Source: CAZLYK01 sp964563495 | GTDB lineage: Bacteria > Acidobacteriota > Blastocatellia > RBC074 | Length of the DNA: 15,387 bases | Direction: 5' to 3' | Assembly: GCA_964563495.1 (NCBI GenBank) | Contig: CAZLYK010000132.1 | Location: 1 to 15,387, forward strand | In this document: positions 1-9,848 of the stretch, piece after piece | Layout of the letters: every line of letters begins with the position of its first letter | How positions within the stretch are numbered: the first letter of the stretch is position 1 | Position numbers and translations under genes: made by a program | Notes under the pieces: generated by a model | What the model saw: only the letters and a program-made list of their open reading frames with translations | Database searches by the model: none | Told to the model about the DNA's origin: nothing

Positions 1-24
1 AATCCGGTTAATCCTGTCTATTTC
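1..24. repeat. Dispersed 'ATAGACAGGATT' repeat, copy 1 (cut by window edge)
   Basis: Read on the minus strand this is GAAATAGACAGGATTAACC followed by GGATT. It matches the left half of the copy at 13393-13447 with one mismatch and is closely related to the arms at 3523-3659. It overlaps the 3' end of the NlpC/P60 gene: the TAG stop (18-20) and the preceding Lys codon are part of the repeat. The rest of the element lies outside the window, so its full form cannot be judged. Confidence 0.7.
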
Positions 25-665
25 TCCAGCATATTCTCCAGCACAATCGGCTCAGGTTCGGGGATGAGAGAGACCGGCGCGCGGCGAAAGCCGGTTACGC
101 GACGTCCCCAGTAACCGGCAAAGAAGGAAAGAGTCACGCCTTGCGAGCGAGAGGCATGGTAGAAAGAGTAAGCGTCGCGGACGATGCCGACGTGCCTGAC
201 GCCATTGAAAAAGACGAGCGTTCCGAACTGTTTGGTCTCATCGATCGTGGCCCTGGGCAGTTGAGACCAGAGCGTGCGCGCGGCCACCCGATCGAAACTG
301 GCTCCGGCATCCTGAAAGACCCGCCAGACGAATCCGGAACAGTCGTATCCGCTGTCATCCATGCCGAAGTAGCGGTAGCGAACGCCCAGCTTTTTGGCAA
401 TCGCGTTGTAAAGCATGGCGGAAGTGTCGTTGGTGTAGATGAGCGGCGAGGTCAGATTGTCGCGAGTCAGGGTCGGTAAAACCAGAGCCGTGAACTCTCT
501 CGTACCGATAGTTGGCAACCCGGCGAAGGGCATGGCCATGTCGCTGCCGGCCAGCCGGTGAAAAGAATTTTTTCCGGCCTGCGCCTCTGCGCGAAGCCAG
601 GTTTGGAAACAGATTAGGCCAAATAATAAAATGCAAAGCAGCAGCCGAAGAGCTTTGTTTATCAT
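18..665 (-). CDS. Secreted NlpC/P60 family cysteine peptidase
   Basis: Probable cell-wall peptidase (215 aa) of the NlpC/P60 papain-like fold; the family cleaves peptide bonds in peptidoglycan stem peptides. An N-terminal basic-hydrophobic segment (about residues 4-20, then polar AEAQA) looks like a Sec signal peptide, placing it in the periplasm. The catalytic Cys lies in YDCSGF (Cys109), the catalytic His in RHVGIV (His158), and a third polar residue in FYHASR (His170), in the family order. Residues 30-90 form a non-catalytic N-terminal part with no domain I can name. The ATG at 663-665 has a GGGAG Shine-Dalgarno about 8 nt upstream. It is transcribed away from the glycosyltransferase operon, from its own putative promoter. 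Its last Lys codon and stop lie in a dispersed repeat. Family assignment is solid; the exact bond cleaved is unknown. Confidence 0.88.
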   Translation of the reverse strand: MINKALRLLLCILLFGLICFQTWLRAEAQAGKNSFHRLAGSDMAMPFAGLPTIGTREFTALVLPTLTRDNLTSPLIYTNDTSAMLYNAIAKKLGVRYRYFGMDDSGYDCSGFVWRVFQDAGASFDRVAARTLWSQLPRATIDETKQFGTLVFFNGVRHVGIVRDAYSFYHASRSQGVTLSFFAGYWGRRVTGFRRAPVSLIPEPEPIVLENMLEK

Positions 666-722
666 GCTACATTCTCCCGCTAATCGTTGTTTGCTTTTCT
701 AAGGAAGATTTAAAGTGACGAT

Positions 723-751
723 ATTTTAGCTGCAACCGTCTCACTTGTCAC
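723..751 (-). promoter_or_regulatory. Putative sigma70 promoter for the NlpC/P60 gene
   Basis: On the minus strand there is GTGACA (-35, at 746-751; 5/6 to consensus), a 17-nt spacer and TAAAAT (-10, at 723-728; 5/6). This would start transcription near 716, about 50 nt before the ATG. In the same 250-bp divergent gap a TATACT at 809-814 on the plus strand could be the -10 of the glycosyltransferase operon, but I see no good -35 for it. Confidence 0.5.
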
Positions 752-915
752 GCGAGATGGGGATGGGGATAATCCGAAATTGTGATAGCCATTTGGCGGT
801 GGCGACGGTATACTAATCTGCCGCGTGGAGTGGTAATCACTCTCTACCGACGCATTGCAGTTCTCCAAGCCCCTAAAAAGAAGAATCTAGGAAAGAAAGA
901 ATATTCAATCATTTT

Positions 916-2127
916 ATGAAAATAGCAATCCTGGGGACGCGAGGGATTCCGGCTAATTACGGTGGTTTTGAAACTTTTGCAGAACAACTGGGAACGCGGT
1001 TAGCGGCACGGGGCCACGAAGTCACAGTATACGGGCGCAAACATTACTCGACATCCAATCTCGATCTTTACAATGGCGTAAAGCTGGTTGTTCTACCGAC
1101 AATCCGTCACAAGTACTTCGATACGATCGTCCACACCTTTCTTTCGGTCCTGCACGCTTCCCCCCGTCGATTCGATGTGATTCTGATCTGTAATGCGGCC
1201 AACAGCTTATTTGCATTTATCCCGAGGCTCTTCGGAACTCCGACCCTGGTCAATGTCGACGGCCTCGAGCGCAAGCGGAAAAAATGGAATTGGATCGGGC
1301 AGAAATATTATCTGGTCTCTGAGTGGCTTTCGACATTTCTGCCGTCGGCGATCGTCACCGACGCGCAGGTGATTCAGGATTATTACGCGACCCGGTACCG
1401 GAAAGAATCGGCCATGATCGCCTATGGTGCAGAGGTCGCGCGGCGTGCGGCGCCGGAAAAACTGTTTCGCTTGGGGCTGAAACCCAATCAATATGTACTC
1501 TACGTCAGCCGGCTCGAGCCGGAAAACAACGCCCATCTGGTAATCGACGCCTACCAGAAGGTCAGGACCGATCTGCCGCTGGTGATCGTCGGGGGCGCGC
1601 CATACGCTCAGGAATATATCGCCAGGCTCAAGAGCACCAGGGATCCGCGTGTCAGGTTTCTCGGGTTTGTCTTCGGTGAAGACTACCGTGCGCTTCAGCA
1701 AAATGCCTATTGTTATGTTCACGCGACCGAGGTCGGGGGTACTCATCCGGCTTTGATCGAGGCCATGGGAGCCGGCAATTGTGCGCTCACCCTGAGGACG
1801 CCGGAAAATTTAGAAGTGATCGGAGACGCCGGGATCGTCTATGATTCGGTCAACGACCTGACCATGCAGCTGCAGCGGGTGATCGATGACCCGTCCAGGA
1901 TCGGCGAATATCGCCGCCGCGCGATGGCCCGCGTCATGCAGTTTTATAACTGGGAGCACATTACGGATCAGTATGAAGGGCTGCTGGCGCAGCTGGCCGG
2001 CGTCGAGATCGCCGTCGGTGAACAGGTCACCACTCGGGATCTCTCGCGGTTGTCGTACCCGATCGCTTCTTTCGCCGATGAGCCACCCGCCAAAGTCCGG
2101 CGACGGGCGGCTAAAACACTGCCGTAA
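916..2127 (+). CDS. DUF1972 / GT4-type glycosyltransferase
   Basis: Retaining GT-B glycosyltransferase (403 aa), probably adding a sugar to a lipid-linked surface polysaccharide at the cytoplasmic face of the membrane. The N-terminal half begins with the DUF1972 signature GTRGIPANYGGFET (residues 7-20), a Rossmann-like acceptor domain. The C-terminal half (about 190-370) has the GT1/GT4 features LYVSRLEPENN (195-205) and GGTHPALIEAMGAG (274-287). The usual first Glu of the EX7E motif is replaced by Gly here, which I recall as normal for DUF1972 proteins. The last 35 residues are Arg/Ala-rich and look disordered. The ATG at 916 has only a distant purine-rich stretch upstream. The next gene starts 3 bp after the stop and encodes a polysaccharide-export permease, which supports a role in exported glycan synthesis. 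Donor and acceptor sugars cannot be read from sequence. Confidence 0.88.
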   Translation: MKIAILGTRGIPANYGGFETFAEQLGTRLAARGHEVTVYGRKHYSTSNLDLYNGVKLVVLPTIRHKYFDTIVHTFLSVLHASPRRFDVILICNAANSLFAFIPRLFGTPTLVNVDGLERKRKKWNWIGQKYYLVSEWLSTFLPSAIVTDAQVIQDYYATRYRKESAMIAYGAEVARRAAPEKLFRLGLKPNQYVLYVSRLEPENNAHLVIDAYQKVRTDLPLVIVGGAPYAQEYIARLKSTRDPRVRFLGFVFGEDYRALQQNAYCYVHATEVGGTHPALIEAMGAGNCALTLRTPENLEVIGDAGIVYDSVNDLTMQLQRVIDDPSRIGEYRRRAMARVMQFYNWEHITDQYEGLLAQLAGVEIAVGEQVTTRDLSRLSYPIASFADEPPAKVRRRAAKTLP

Positions 2128-2130
2128 TTA

Positions 2131-2958
<828 letters not shown>

Positions 2959-2969
2959 TGGGTCAATAG

Positions 2970-3518
2970 ATGAATACTATCGCCGAAAAAATTTTTCCCG
3001 TTCTCCCCGGCCGCAGCTGGCCGTCATCGAGGGTAGTGCTGCTCATTGCGTTGGCGCTATTTGTCTCGATCGGATCGAACGATTCGCCGTCCGCATCAGG
3101 AGGATCCGTCATGTTTGGCGAGGGCGCCGGCTGGAAACTTGAGGTCGCGACCAGCGGAGGGTTTTCCGGAAAAGGGATCGGAGGGATCGCCCTTGGTTCC
3201 GACGGTCAGGTCTCGGCATCTTCCGAGACTAGAGCTTGCCCGGGTAAACTCTTACCCGAAGAGGTCACCATGATCGAGAGATTGGTCAGGAAGGCAAGCC
3301 CGGGCAGGTGGCGAAAATCCTACACTCGCCCCGGCAATCCCCGCGGTTATGCCGACCAGTTCCAATATACTTTCAAATTATCGATTGACCGGGGTGCGGG
3401 CTCACGGACATATGAGACCTATTGGTATGACGAAACGGGGGACAGGCTCCCTGCCGATCTCGATAAGCTGGTCAAAGAGGCATGGAAGATCCGCGACCGC
3501 GTCATGGCAAAATGTTAG
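2970..3518 (+). CDS. Exported emfourin-like putative M4 metalloprotease inhibitor
   Basis: 182 aa with a hydrophobic export segment (about residues 22-33, preceded by Arg15 and Arg21), then a small globular domain. The domain begins WKLEVATSGGFSGKG (55-69); the strand plus SGGF(A/S/T)G motif is the signature I associate with emfourin, the inhibitor of the M4 protease protealysin. The other family features follow: LLPEEVTMIERLVRKA (94-109), ADQFQYTFKLSI (128-139), and a closing Tyr-rich strand with PADLDKLVKEAW (161-172). The gene starts 11 bp after the permease stop and probably shares its mRNA. It converges on a complete secreted M4 protease, which strengthens the call. Known emfourins are about 110 aa and, as far as I recall, cytosolic, so the export signal is a difference. 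It has two Cys (90 and the last-residue 182). What is seen is the motif and context; inhibition is inferred. Confidence 0.6.
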   Translation: MNTIAEKIFPVLPGRSWPSSRVVLLIALALFVSIGSNDSPSASGGSVMFGEGAGWKLEVATSGGFSGKGIGGIALGSDGQVSASSETRACPGKLLPEEVTMIERLVRKASPGRWRKSYTRPGNPRGYADQFQYTFKLSIDRGAGSRTYETYWYDETGDRLPADLDKLVKEAWKIRDRVMAKC

Positions 3519-3522
3519 AGGG

Positions 3523-3659
3523 GAATAGACAGGATTGACAGGATTTTTGCAGGATTAAACCAGATGATTTAGGGGGAAATGGTTTTGGTTGACTCCATTG
3601 CCTCTTCCCTTAAATCATCTGGTTTAATCCTGCAAAAATCCTGTCAATCCTGTCTATTC
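3523..3659. repeat. Perfect 49-bp inverted repeat between convergent genes (dispersed repeat, copy 2)
   Basis: The left arm (3523-3571) and right arm (3611-3659) are exact reverse complements over 49 bp, separated by a 39-bp loop. Each arm starts GAATAGACAGGATTGACAGG and includes three GGATT-type steps. It fills almost the whole gap between the stop of the emfourin-like gene (3518) and the stop of the M4 protease gene (3664). As RNA either strand would form a very stable hairpin, so it could end transcription from both sides or protect 3' ends. The same core occurs at 1-24 and 13393-13447. Confidence 0.95.
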
Positions 3660-3663
3660 TTGC

Positions 3664-5286
3664 TTACGGTGTTACGGTCGGCGTTCTGCCGCAGGCTTTC
3701 CAGGCGTTGAATGCCTGTTGAGCCTGCACGCTACCGTTGCCGTAGCGGTTGCGCGCCGCCGTCACCCAGGCGTTGGCTACCGCCTGGTAATTGCTGCTCG
3801 ACGTGCAATATTTGGTGTCGGCGTCGAAAGCGACCTTTGCGGCCTCGAAGTGCCCGATCCCGGTCACGACGGTGCCGGTCGTATCGGCGTGGTTTGTCCC
3901 GCCGAATGAGAGCAGGTACCAGACTTTGTTCATGATTCCGCTGTTGGTATGGACCCCGCCGTTATCCGAAGTCCCGGTATATCTCTCCGAATAGTGACAC
4001 GGATCGCCCTCCAGGTGAGGGTCGGCCATGTTGCGGATTCCACGCGTCGGGCTGGACGGATTGTTCGTATAATATAGATCCTCTCCGATCCATAGATCGG
4101 CCGGATATTGAACCCCGCCATAACCCGTAATGGTATTGACATAGTATTCAACGATCGTTCCGTTGATATCCGAGAACGATTCGTTGGCCGCCCCGGACTC
4201 ATTCGAATAGGTCAGGTTCGATGTCCGCTCGGTCACCCCGTGCATCATCTCGTGACCGACTACGTCGACAGCGTCAAACGGACGGTAGTTAACCCCGTCT
4301 CCGTCGCCGTAACTCATCGATGAGCCGTCCCAAAAAGCATTATTGTAATTGTTGCCATAATGGGTTCGGGAGAGCATGTATTTGAACCTGAGGTTCTTGT
4401 TGGTGTTGTTGTCGATGCCCTTGCGGCCGAAAGTGGACAACCAGTAAGCGAGCGTCTTCTGGGCAAAGAAGTGGGCATCCACCCCGATGCTCTGGCGATC
4501 GGTCAATGCGCCGGACGTCCCGAAGATGTTATCGGTCGATGAATAAAGGGTCCCGACCTTTGAACCGCAACCAAACAGACCGCAGGTCTTATTGGCGAAA
4601 TCGGTCGTCTTGGCGTTGTTCGGCACGTCAAACATATAGTAGGTGCTGCTCGTAAAATCGATCGGGAAACTGTTGACCGTGCCAGCATAGAACCCATAAC
4701 CCGAGCCCGTCGCGGCAGAGGTCTGAAGATTGTTCCACCTGTCGATCATCATCCCCGAGGTCGCGTCGATCAAGATCTGTTCGCGTTGAGGGGTATAGTT
4801 GAGATCATCGGTGTTTTTGATATCGACGCTCCAGGCCAGATGGGAGGTCGTTCCCCTCGGATAGATCACCAGCTCGACCTCGGCGCTGCTATAGGCGCCG
4901 AACAGACCGGCAGCCAATTCAAGGGCTTCATCCGGGCCGAAATCCGGCGCCGTCCGCGGAATATAGCCGTTGTACAGTTTGCCGCTGGTCTCACTGAACT
5001 CGCCCCTCGCATTTTCGTGGGTGACCAGTTCGTGCCCGAAAACGCGGACCCCATTGACGCTTTGTTCAAACCGGACGTGTGTTGTCCCGACATCGTCAAA
5101 ATCAAAGTTTCTGGTTCTGATCCCATCCGGATTAACGCCTCTACGAACCAAATAATTCCGGGCCTTACTTCCTGATTGAATGGCGCGATCCAACAGATTG
5201 CGTCCACGCTGACCTTCAACCATCGCCGGCCAGACAGCGATCACGCCAACAACTGTTACTATCAGCAGTGTGATAATTCTCCTCAT
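3664..5286 (-). CDS. Secreted M4 family (thermolysin-like) zinc metalloprotease
   Basis: Complete zinc endopeptidase precursor of 540 aa. A signal peptide (MRRIITLLIVTVVGVIAVW, residues 1-19) leads into an FTP propeptide domain (about 50-110) and a PepSY region (about 118-185, DATSGMMIDRW at its end). The peptidase M4 catalytic domain then has GHEMMH (zinc ligands His345 and His349, catalytic Glu346), the third ligand in GAANESFSD (Glu369, Asp373), and the transition-state His in NGGVHTNSGI (His446). The M4 C-terminal helical domain runs to the end. The propeptide normally inhibits and folds the enzyme until self-cleavage; the product acts outside the cytoplasm. An in-frame extension up to 5379 exists, but the ATG at 5284-5286 is preferred because it directly starts the signal peptide and has AGGAG 4 nt upstream. 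Its convergent neighbour encodes its likely inhibitor. Confidence 0.94.
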   Translation of the reverse strand: MRRIITLLIVTVVGVIAVWPAMVEGQRGRNLLDRAIQSGSKARNYLVRRGVNPDGIRTRNFDFDDVGTTHVRFEQSVNGVRVFGHELVTHENARGEFSETSGKLYNGYIPRTAPDFGPDEALELAAGLFGAYSSAEVELVIYPRGTTSHLAWSVDIKNTDDLNYTPQREQILIDATSGMMIDRWNNLQTSAATGSGYGFYAGTVNSFPIDFTSSTYYMFDVPNNAKTTDFANKTCGLFGCGSKVGTLYSSTDNIFGTSGALTDRQSIGVDAHFFAQKTLAYWLSTFGRKGIDNNTNKNLRFKYMLSRTHYGNNYNNAFWDGSSMSYGDGDGVNYRPFDAVDVVGHEMMHGVTERTSNLTYSNESGAANESFSDINGTIVEYYVNTITGYGGVQYPADLWIGEDLYYTNNPSSPTRGIRNMADPHLEGDPCHYSERYTGTSDNGGVHTNSGIMNKVWYLLSFGGTNHADTTGTVVTGIGHFEAAKVAFDADTKYCTSSSNYQAVANAWVTAARNRYGNGSVQAQQAFNAWKACGRTPTVTP

Positions 5287-5290
5287 ATGT

Positions 5291-5295
5291 CTCCT
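5291..5295 (-). promoter_or_regulatory. Shine-Dalgarno that fixes the M4 protease start
   Basis: Minus strand AGGAG, 4 nt before ATG 5284-5286. It sits inside the longer open frame that extends up to 5379 and supports the internal start at the signal peptide. Confidence 0.7.
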
Positions 5296-5462
5296 TTTGA
5301 TAGGCGCTTGGTAAAGACGGGGGAGGTACTGCAGAGCCTGTGCTCTTTGTCTTTGCTTAAGAACGAGTAACTCATCCACGGGATGCGGGCGAGACGATAG
5401 CAGATAAAGGAATATTGTACAATTTAAAAATTTCTTGATTTGTCATCCCGATCACGGACCCT

Positions 5463-5510
5463 GTCCGGCAAACCGGACCAAGTGCTATCAACCTCTCGCG
5501 CCTACGGCGC
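5463..5510. repeat. Two GC-rich hairpins downstream of hspR
   Basis: GTCCGG-CAAA-CCGGAC (5463-5478) and GCGCC-TAC-GGCGC (5498-5510) are two perfect short stems, 19 bp apart. They lie in the 274-bp gap between the hspR stop and the M4 protease start. They could end the heat-shock operon transcript, but no U-tract follows on the minus strand, so intrinsic termination is doubtful. They may instead be part of an interspersed repeat. A 10-bp palindrome, ATTGTACAAT, lies further along near 5414. The open frame crossing this gap (TTG start at 5560) shows no protein-like features. Confidence 0.45.
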
Positions 5511-5560
5511 TCAAGAACGAAAGTGCTAATCCGATTTGACTTTAATTTGCACGCCTTCAA

Positions 5561-6001
<441 letters not shown>

Positions 6002-6024
6002 AGATGTTAAATGCTAGAGCCCGA

Positions 6025-7191
6025 CTACTCCAACCCCATCGCCACGCGCGGGTTTTCCGGGTTGCGTTTGGCGAACTCGCGGAGCAGGTTTTTAGTATCT
6101 TCGTCGATGATCTTGGGCAGCAAAATTTTGACTTCGACGTATTGATCGCCGCGGGTATTGCCGCGCAGGCTCGGAGCGCCCTTTTCGCGCAGGCGGAAAA
6201 GCTGACCCGATTGGGTGCCGGGTGGAATCCGAAGCTGGGCTTTACCGCTGACGGTGGGCACCTCGATCTTAGCGCCCAGAGCCGCTTCGGGCAGAGTAAT
6301 CGGGATCGTGCAATAGATATTATCGCCTTTGCGAGTGAAGATGCGGTGCGGCGAAACATTGGTCAGGATATAAAGATCACCGGGCATTCCGTTGCGCACG
6401 CCGGCTTCTCCCTTGCCGCTGACACGGACCCGCGATCCGGTATCGACACCGGCGGGAATGCGGACTTTGACCGTCTCGTATTTTGGCTCGATCCCCTTTC
6501 CGTTGCATTCAGGGCAGGGTTGACGGCGTTTGCCCGTACCGCTGCAATCCGCACAAGCCTGATCGAAGCGCAGGAATCCCCCGCCGCTCGAAATCTTGCC
6601 GCTGCCGTTGCAACTGGTGCAGATAACCTGTCCCGCCCCGGTTTCGCCGCTGCCCTTGCATTTTGCGCAGGTATCGCTGCGACGGACGTTGATATTGGTC
6701 GTCAGGCCGTTAATCGCCTCCTCGAAACTGAGAGCGAGCGGAATCTCTATATCCGTGCCGCGCTGTGCTTGCGGCCGGCCTTGCCCGCCGCGCGGCCCGC
6801 CAAAGAGGTCGCTGAAAATATCGCGGAAGCTTGCACCGGCGCCGGGTCCCCCGCCGGCGCCTGCCGTGCTGGTTCCCGCTCCCGGCGCTCCGCCGCCAGT
6901 GAAGACGCTCCAGTCGAAATCGAAGCCCGGGGCGCCGGCCGGGCGAGGGCCGGGATCGCGGATATTATCGTTATAGACGCCATACTTGTCGTAGATCTCG
7001 CGTTTTTTTGCGTCGGAAAGAATATCGTAGGCTTCGGAGAGACGTTTGAACTTATCCTCGGCCGATTTATCTCCAGGATTGACATCAGGGTGATACTTTC
7101 GCGCCAGTCTACGGTACGCTTTACGTATTTCATCCGGTGTGGCGGTGCGTTTGACACCGAGTACTTTGTAGTAATCTTCGCGTTGAGTCAT
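6025..7191 (-). CDS. dnaJ: DnaJ (Hsp40) co-chaperone, type I
   Basis: 388-aa cytoplasmic co-chaperone that delivers clients to DnaK and stimulates its ATPase. The J domain (residues 6-70) has the HPD motif at 34-36. A long Gly/Pro/Ala-rich linker follows (about 77-145). Four zinc-binding repeats come next: CAKCKGSG (175), CTSCNGSG (191), CADCSGTG (213) and CPECNGKG (226). The C-terminal substrate-binding domains have normal sequence (PAGVDTGSRVRVSGKGEAG). I chose the ATG at 7189-7191 (MTQREDYY), two codons after a TTG at 7195-7197, because DnaJ proteins start this close to the DYY motif. No strong Shine-Dalgarno is present. A 147-bp gap with a long hairpin separates it from hsp20; hspR follows 23 bp downstream. 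Assignment is certain. Confidence 0.97.
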   Translation of the reverse strand: MTQREDYYKVLGVKRTATPDEIRKAYRRLARKYHPDVNPGDKSAEDKFKRLSEAYDILSDAKKREIYDKYGVYNDNIRDPGPRPAGAPGFDFDWSVFTGGGAPGAGTSTAGAGGGPGAGASFRDIFSDLFGGPRGGQGRPQAQRGTDIEIPLALSFEEAINGLTTNINVRRSDTCAKCKGSGETGAGQVICTSCNGSGKISSGGGFLRFDQACADCSGTGKRRQPCPECNGKGIEPKYETVKVRIPAGVDTGSRVRVSGKGEAGVRNGMPGDLYILTNVSPHRIFTRKGDNIYCTIPITLPEAALGAKIEVPTVSGKAQLRIPPGTQSGQLFRLREKGAPSLRGNTRGDQYVEVKILLPKIIDEDTKNLLREFAKRNPENPRVAMGLE

Positions 7192-7224
7192 AACCAAGGT
7201 GAGGGGAGGAGGTGATTGTTCGTC

Positions 7225-7334
7225 GGGGAGACCGGGACTGGTTGATGGGGGCGACTGGGCGACGGGGCGACTATATCATCCGGCGCCACATTCTCCCAGT
7301 CTCCCGGTCGCCCCGTCCCCCAGTCCCTCTCCCC
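7225..7334. repeat. Long GC-rich imperfect hairpin between hsp20 and dnaJ
   Basis: Outer stem: GGGGAGA (7225-7231) pairs with TCTCCCC (7328-7334), then a 2-nt bulge, then GGGACTGG (7234-7241) pairs with CCAGTCCC (7320-7327). The inside consists of 7-8 bp units such as GGGGCGAC (7248-7255 and 7264-7271) facing GTCGCCCC (7307-7314). The low-complexity unit pattern looks like an interspersed repeat rather than a gene. It lies within the heat-shock operon and would fold in its mRNA, where it could pause polymerase, set an RNase cut or stabilise the upstream dnaK-hsp20 part. Confidence 0.75.
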
Positions 7335-7339
7335 CTTTC

Positions 7340-7777
7340 TCATTCCGTGACTATCTTAATCTGTTTACCGCTCTGTTCAGGGCGTTTGGGCAAAACCACT
7401 TTGAGGACCCCTCGCTCCAGTTCCGCTGAAATATTTTCTGCATCGATCTGTTCCGAAAGCGAGAATGTCCGTTCAAATTTGCCGTAAGAGCTCTCCAGCC
7501 TGTGGAAGTGCTCACCCTGAACATCGCGTTCCCATCGGCGCTCGCCCCGCAGGATGAGGTTGCCGTCGACGATCTTGATGTCGATCTCGGAGCTTTTAAC
7601 ACCCGGGATCTCTGCGGTCAGGACGAAGCTCGTCGGGGTCTCGTAGATATCGACGGCCGGGGTCCAGGTCGCGTTCTGCGATTGCTCGATGGTGAACAGA
7701 TTGGATCCCCTGACCAGCTGGGACAATTGCTGTTCGATCGCCGCGAGTTCGCTTAAGAGACGATGTTGCTTGGCCAT
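7340..7777 (-). CDS. Hsp20 / alpha-crystallin family small heat-shock protein
   Basis: 145-aa ATP-independent holdase that binds unfolding proteins and hands them to DnaK/DnaJ. The alpha-crystallin domain spans about residues 40-140, starting WTPAVDIYETPTSFVLTAEI and including SEIDIKIVDGNLILRGERRW. It ends with the conserved ELERGVLKVVLPKRPE, which holds the G-V-L and PK signature. The short C-terminal tail ends KQIKIVTE and holds an I-K-I that can serve as the IxI oligomerisation motif. Length is normal. It starts 5 bp after the dnaK stop, so translation is probably coupled. In many operons of this type grpE occupies this position. Confidence 0.95.
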   Translation of the reverse strand: MAKQHRLLSELAAIEQQLSQLVRGSNLFTIEQSQNATWTPAVDIYETPTSFVLTAEIPGVKSSEIDIKIVDGNLILRGERRWERDVQGEHFHRLESSYGKFERTFSLSEQIDAENISAELERGVLKVVLPKRPEQSGKQIKIVTE

Positions 7778-7782
7778 TGTTC

Positions 7783-9708
<1,926 letters not shown>

Positions 9709-9794
9709 TCTGCCTCCCCTTGCTCAGAGTATCTAAACTCTTCATCTGCATAACTTTCAATTACGATCATCGCAAACTGATTAAAAACGGTCGT

Positions 9795-9823
9795 AGTATA
9801 AGAGTTGAGTATGACGTTGTCAA
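9795..9823 (-). promoter_or_regulatory. Sigma70 promoter of the dnaK operon
   Basis: On the minus strand there is TTGACA (-35, perfect, 9818-9823), a 17-nt spacer and TATACT (-10, 9795-9800; 5/6). The predicted start is near 9788, giving an approximately 80-nt leader before the dnaK ATG. A run of A residues (T-tract 9825-9830 on the plus strand) lies just upstream of the -35. Confidence 0.85.
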
Positions 9824-9824
9824 G
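9804..9824. promoter_or_regulatory. HAIR-like operator for HspR
   Basis: GTTGAGT-N7-TGTCAAG (9804-9810, 9818-9824) matches the HAIR consensus CTTGAGT-N7-ACTCAAG at 6/7 and 5/7 positions with the exact 7-nt spacing. It covers the -35 box and the upstream half of the promoter spacer, where bound repressor would block RNA polymerase. hspR is the last gene of the same operon, which predicts negative feedback. Confidence 0.75.
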
Positions 9825-9848
9825 TTTTTTGAATTGTGTAAATCATCT

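Noticed and set aside
3523..3659. CRISPR or attachment-site explanation for the repeat near 3523
   Set aside because: There are only two arms, in inverted orientation with one loop, and no cas, integrase or tRNA gene is nearby.
5287..5379. N-terminal extension of the M4 protease to an earlier start
   Set aside because: The extension would put 31 polar residues before a clear signal peptide, while ATG 5284-5286 has a well-placed AGGAG.
5414..5440. Promoter for the M4 protease in the AT-rich stretch with TACAAT
   Set aside because: The only good -35 partner (ATGACA) is 21 nt away; other pairings score poorly, so no promoter is claimed.
5372..5560. 62-codon frame directly after hspR
   Set aside because: It begins with TTG, has no Shine-Dalgarno or recognisable protein features, and runs through two hairpins and repeat-like DNA.
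6004..7215. Open frame of about 400 codons on the plus strand across dnaJ
   Set aside because: It is the antisense of an unmistakable dnaJ; the translated sequence shows no family features and arises from the GC-biased codon pattern.
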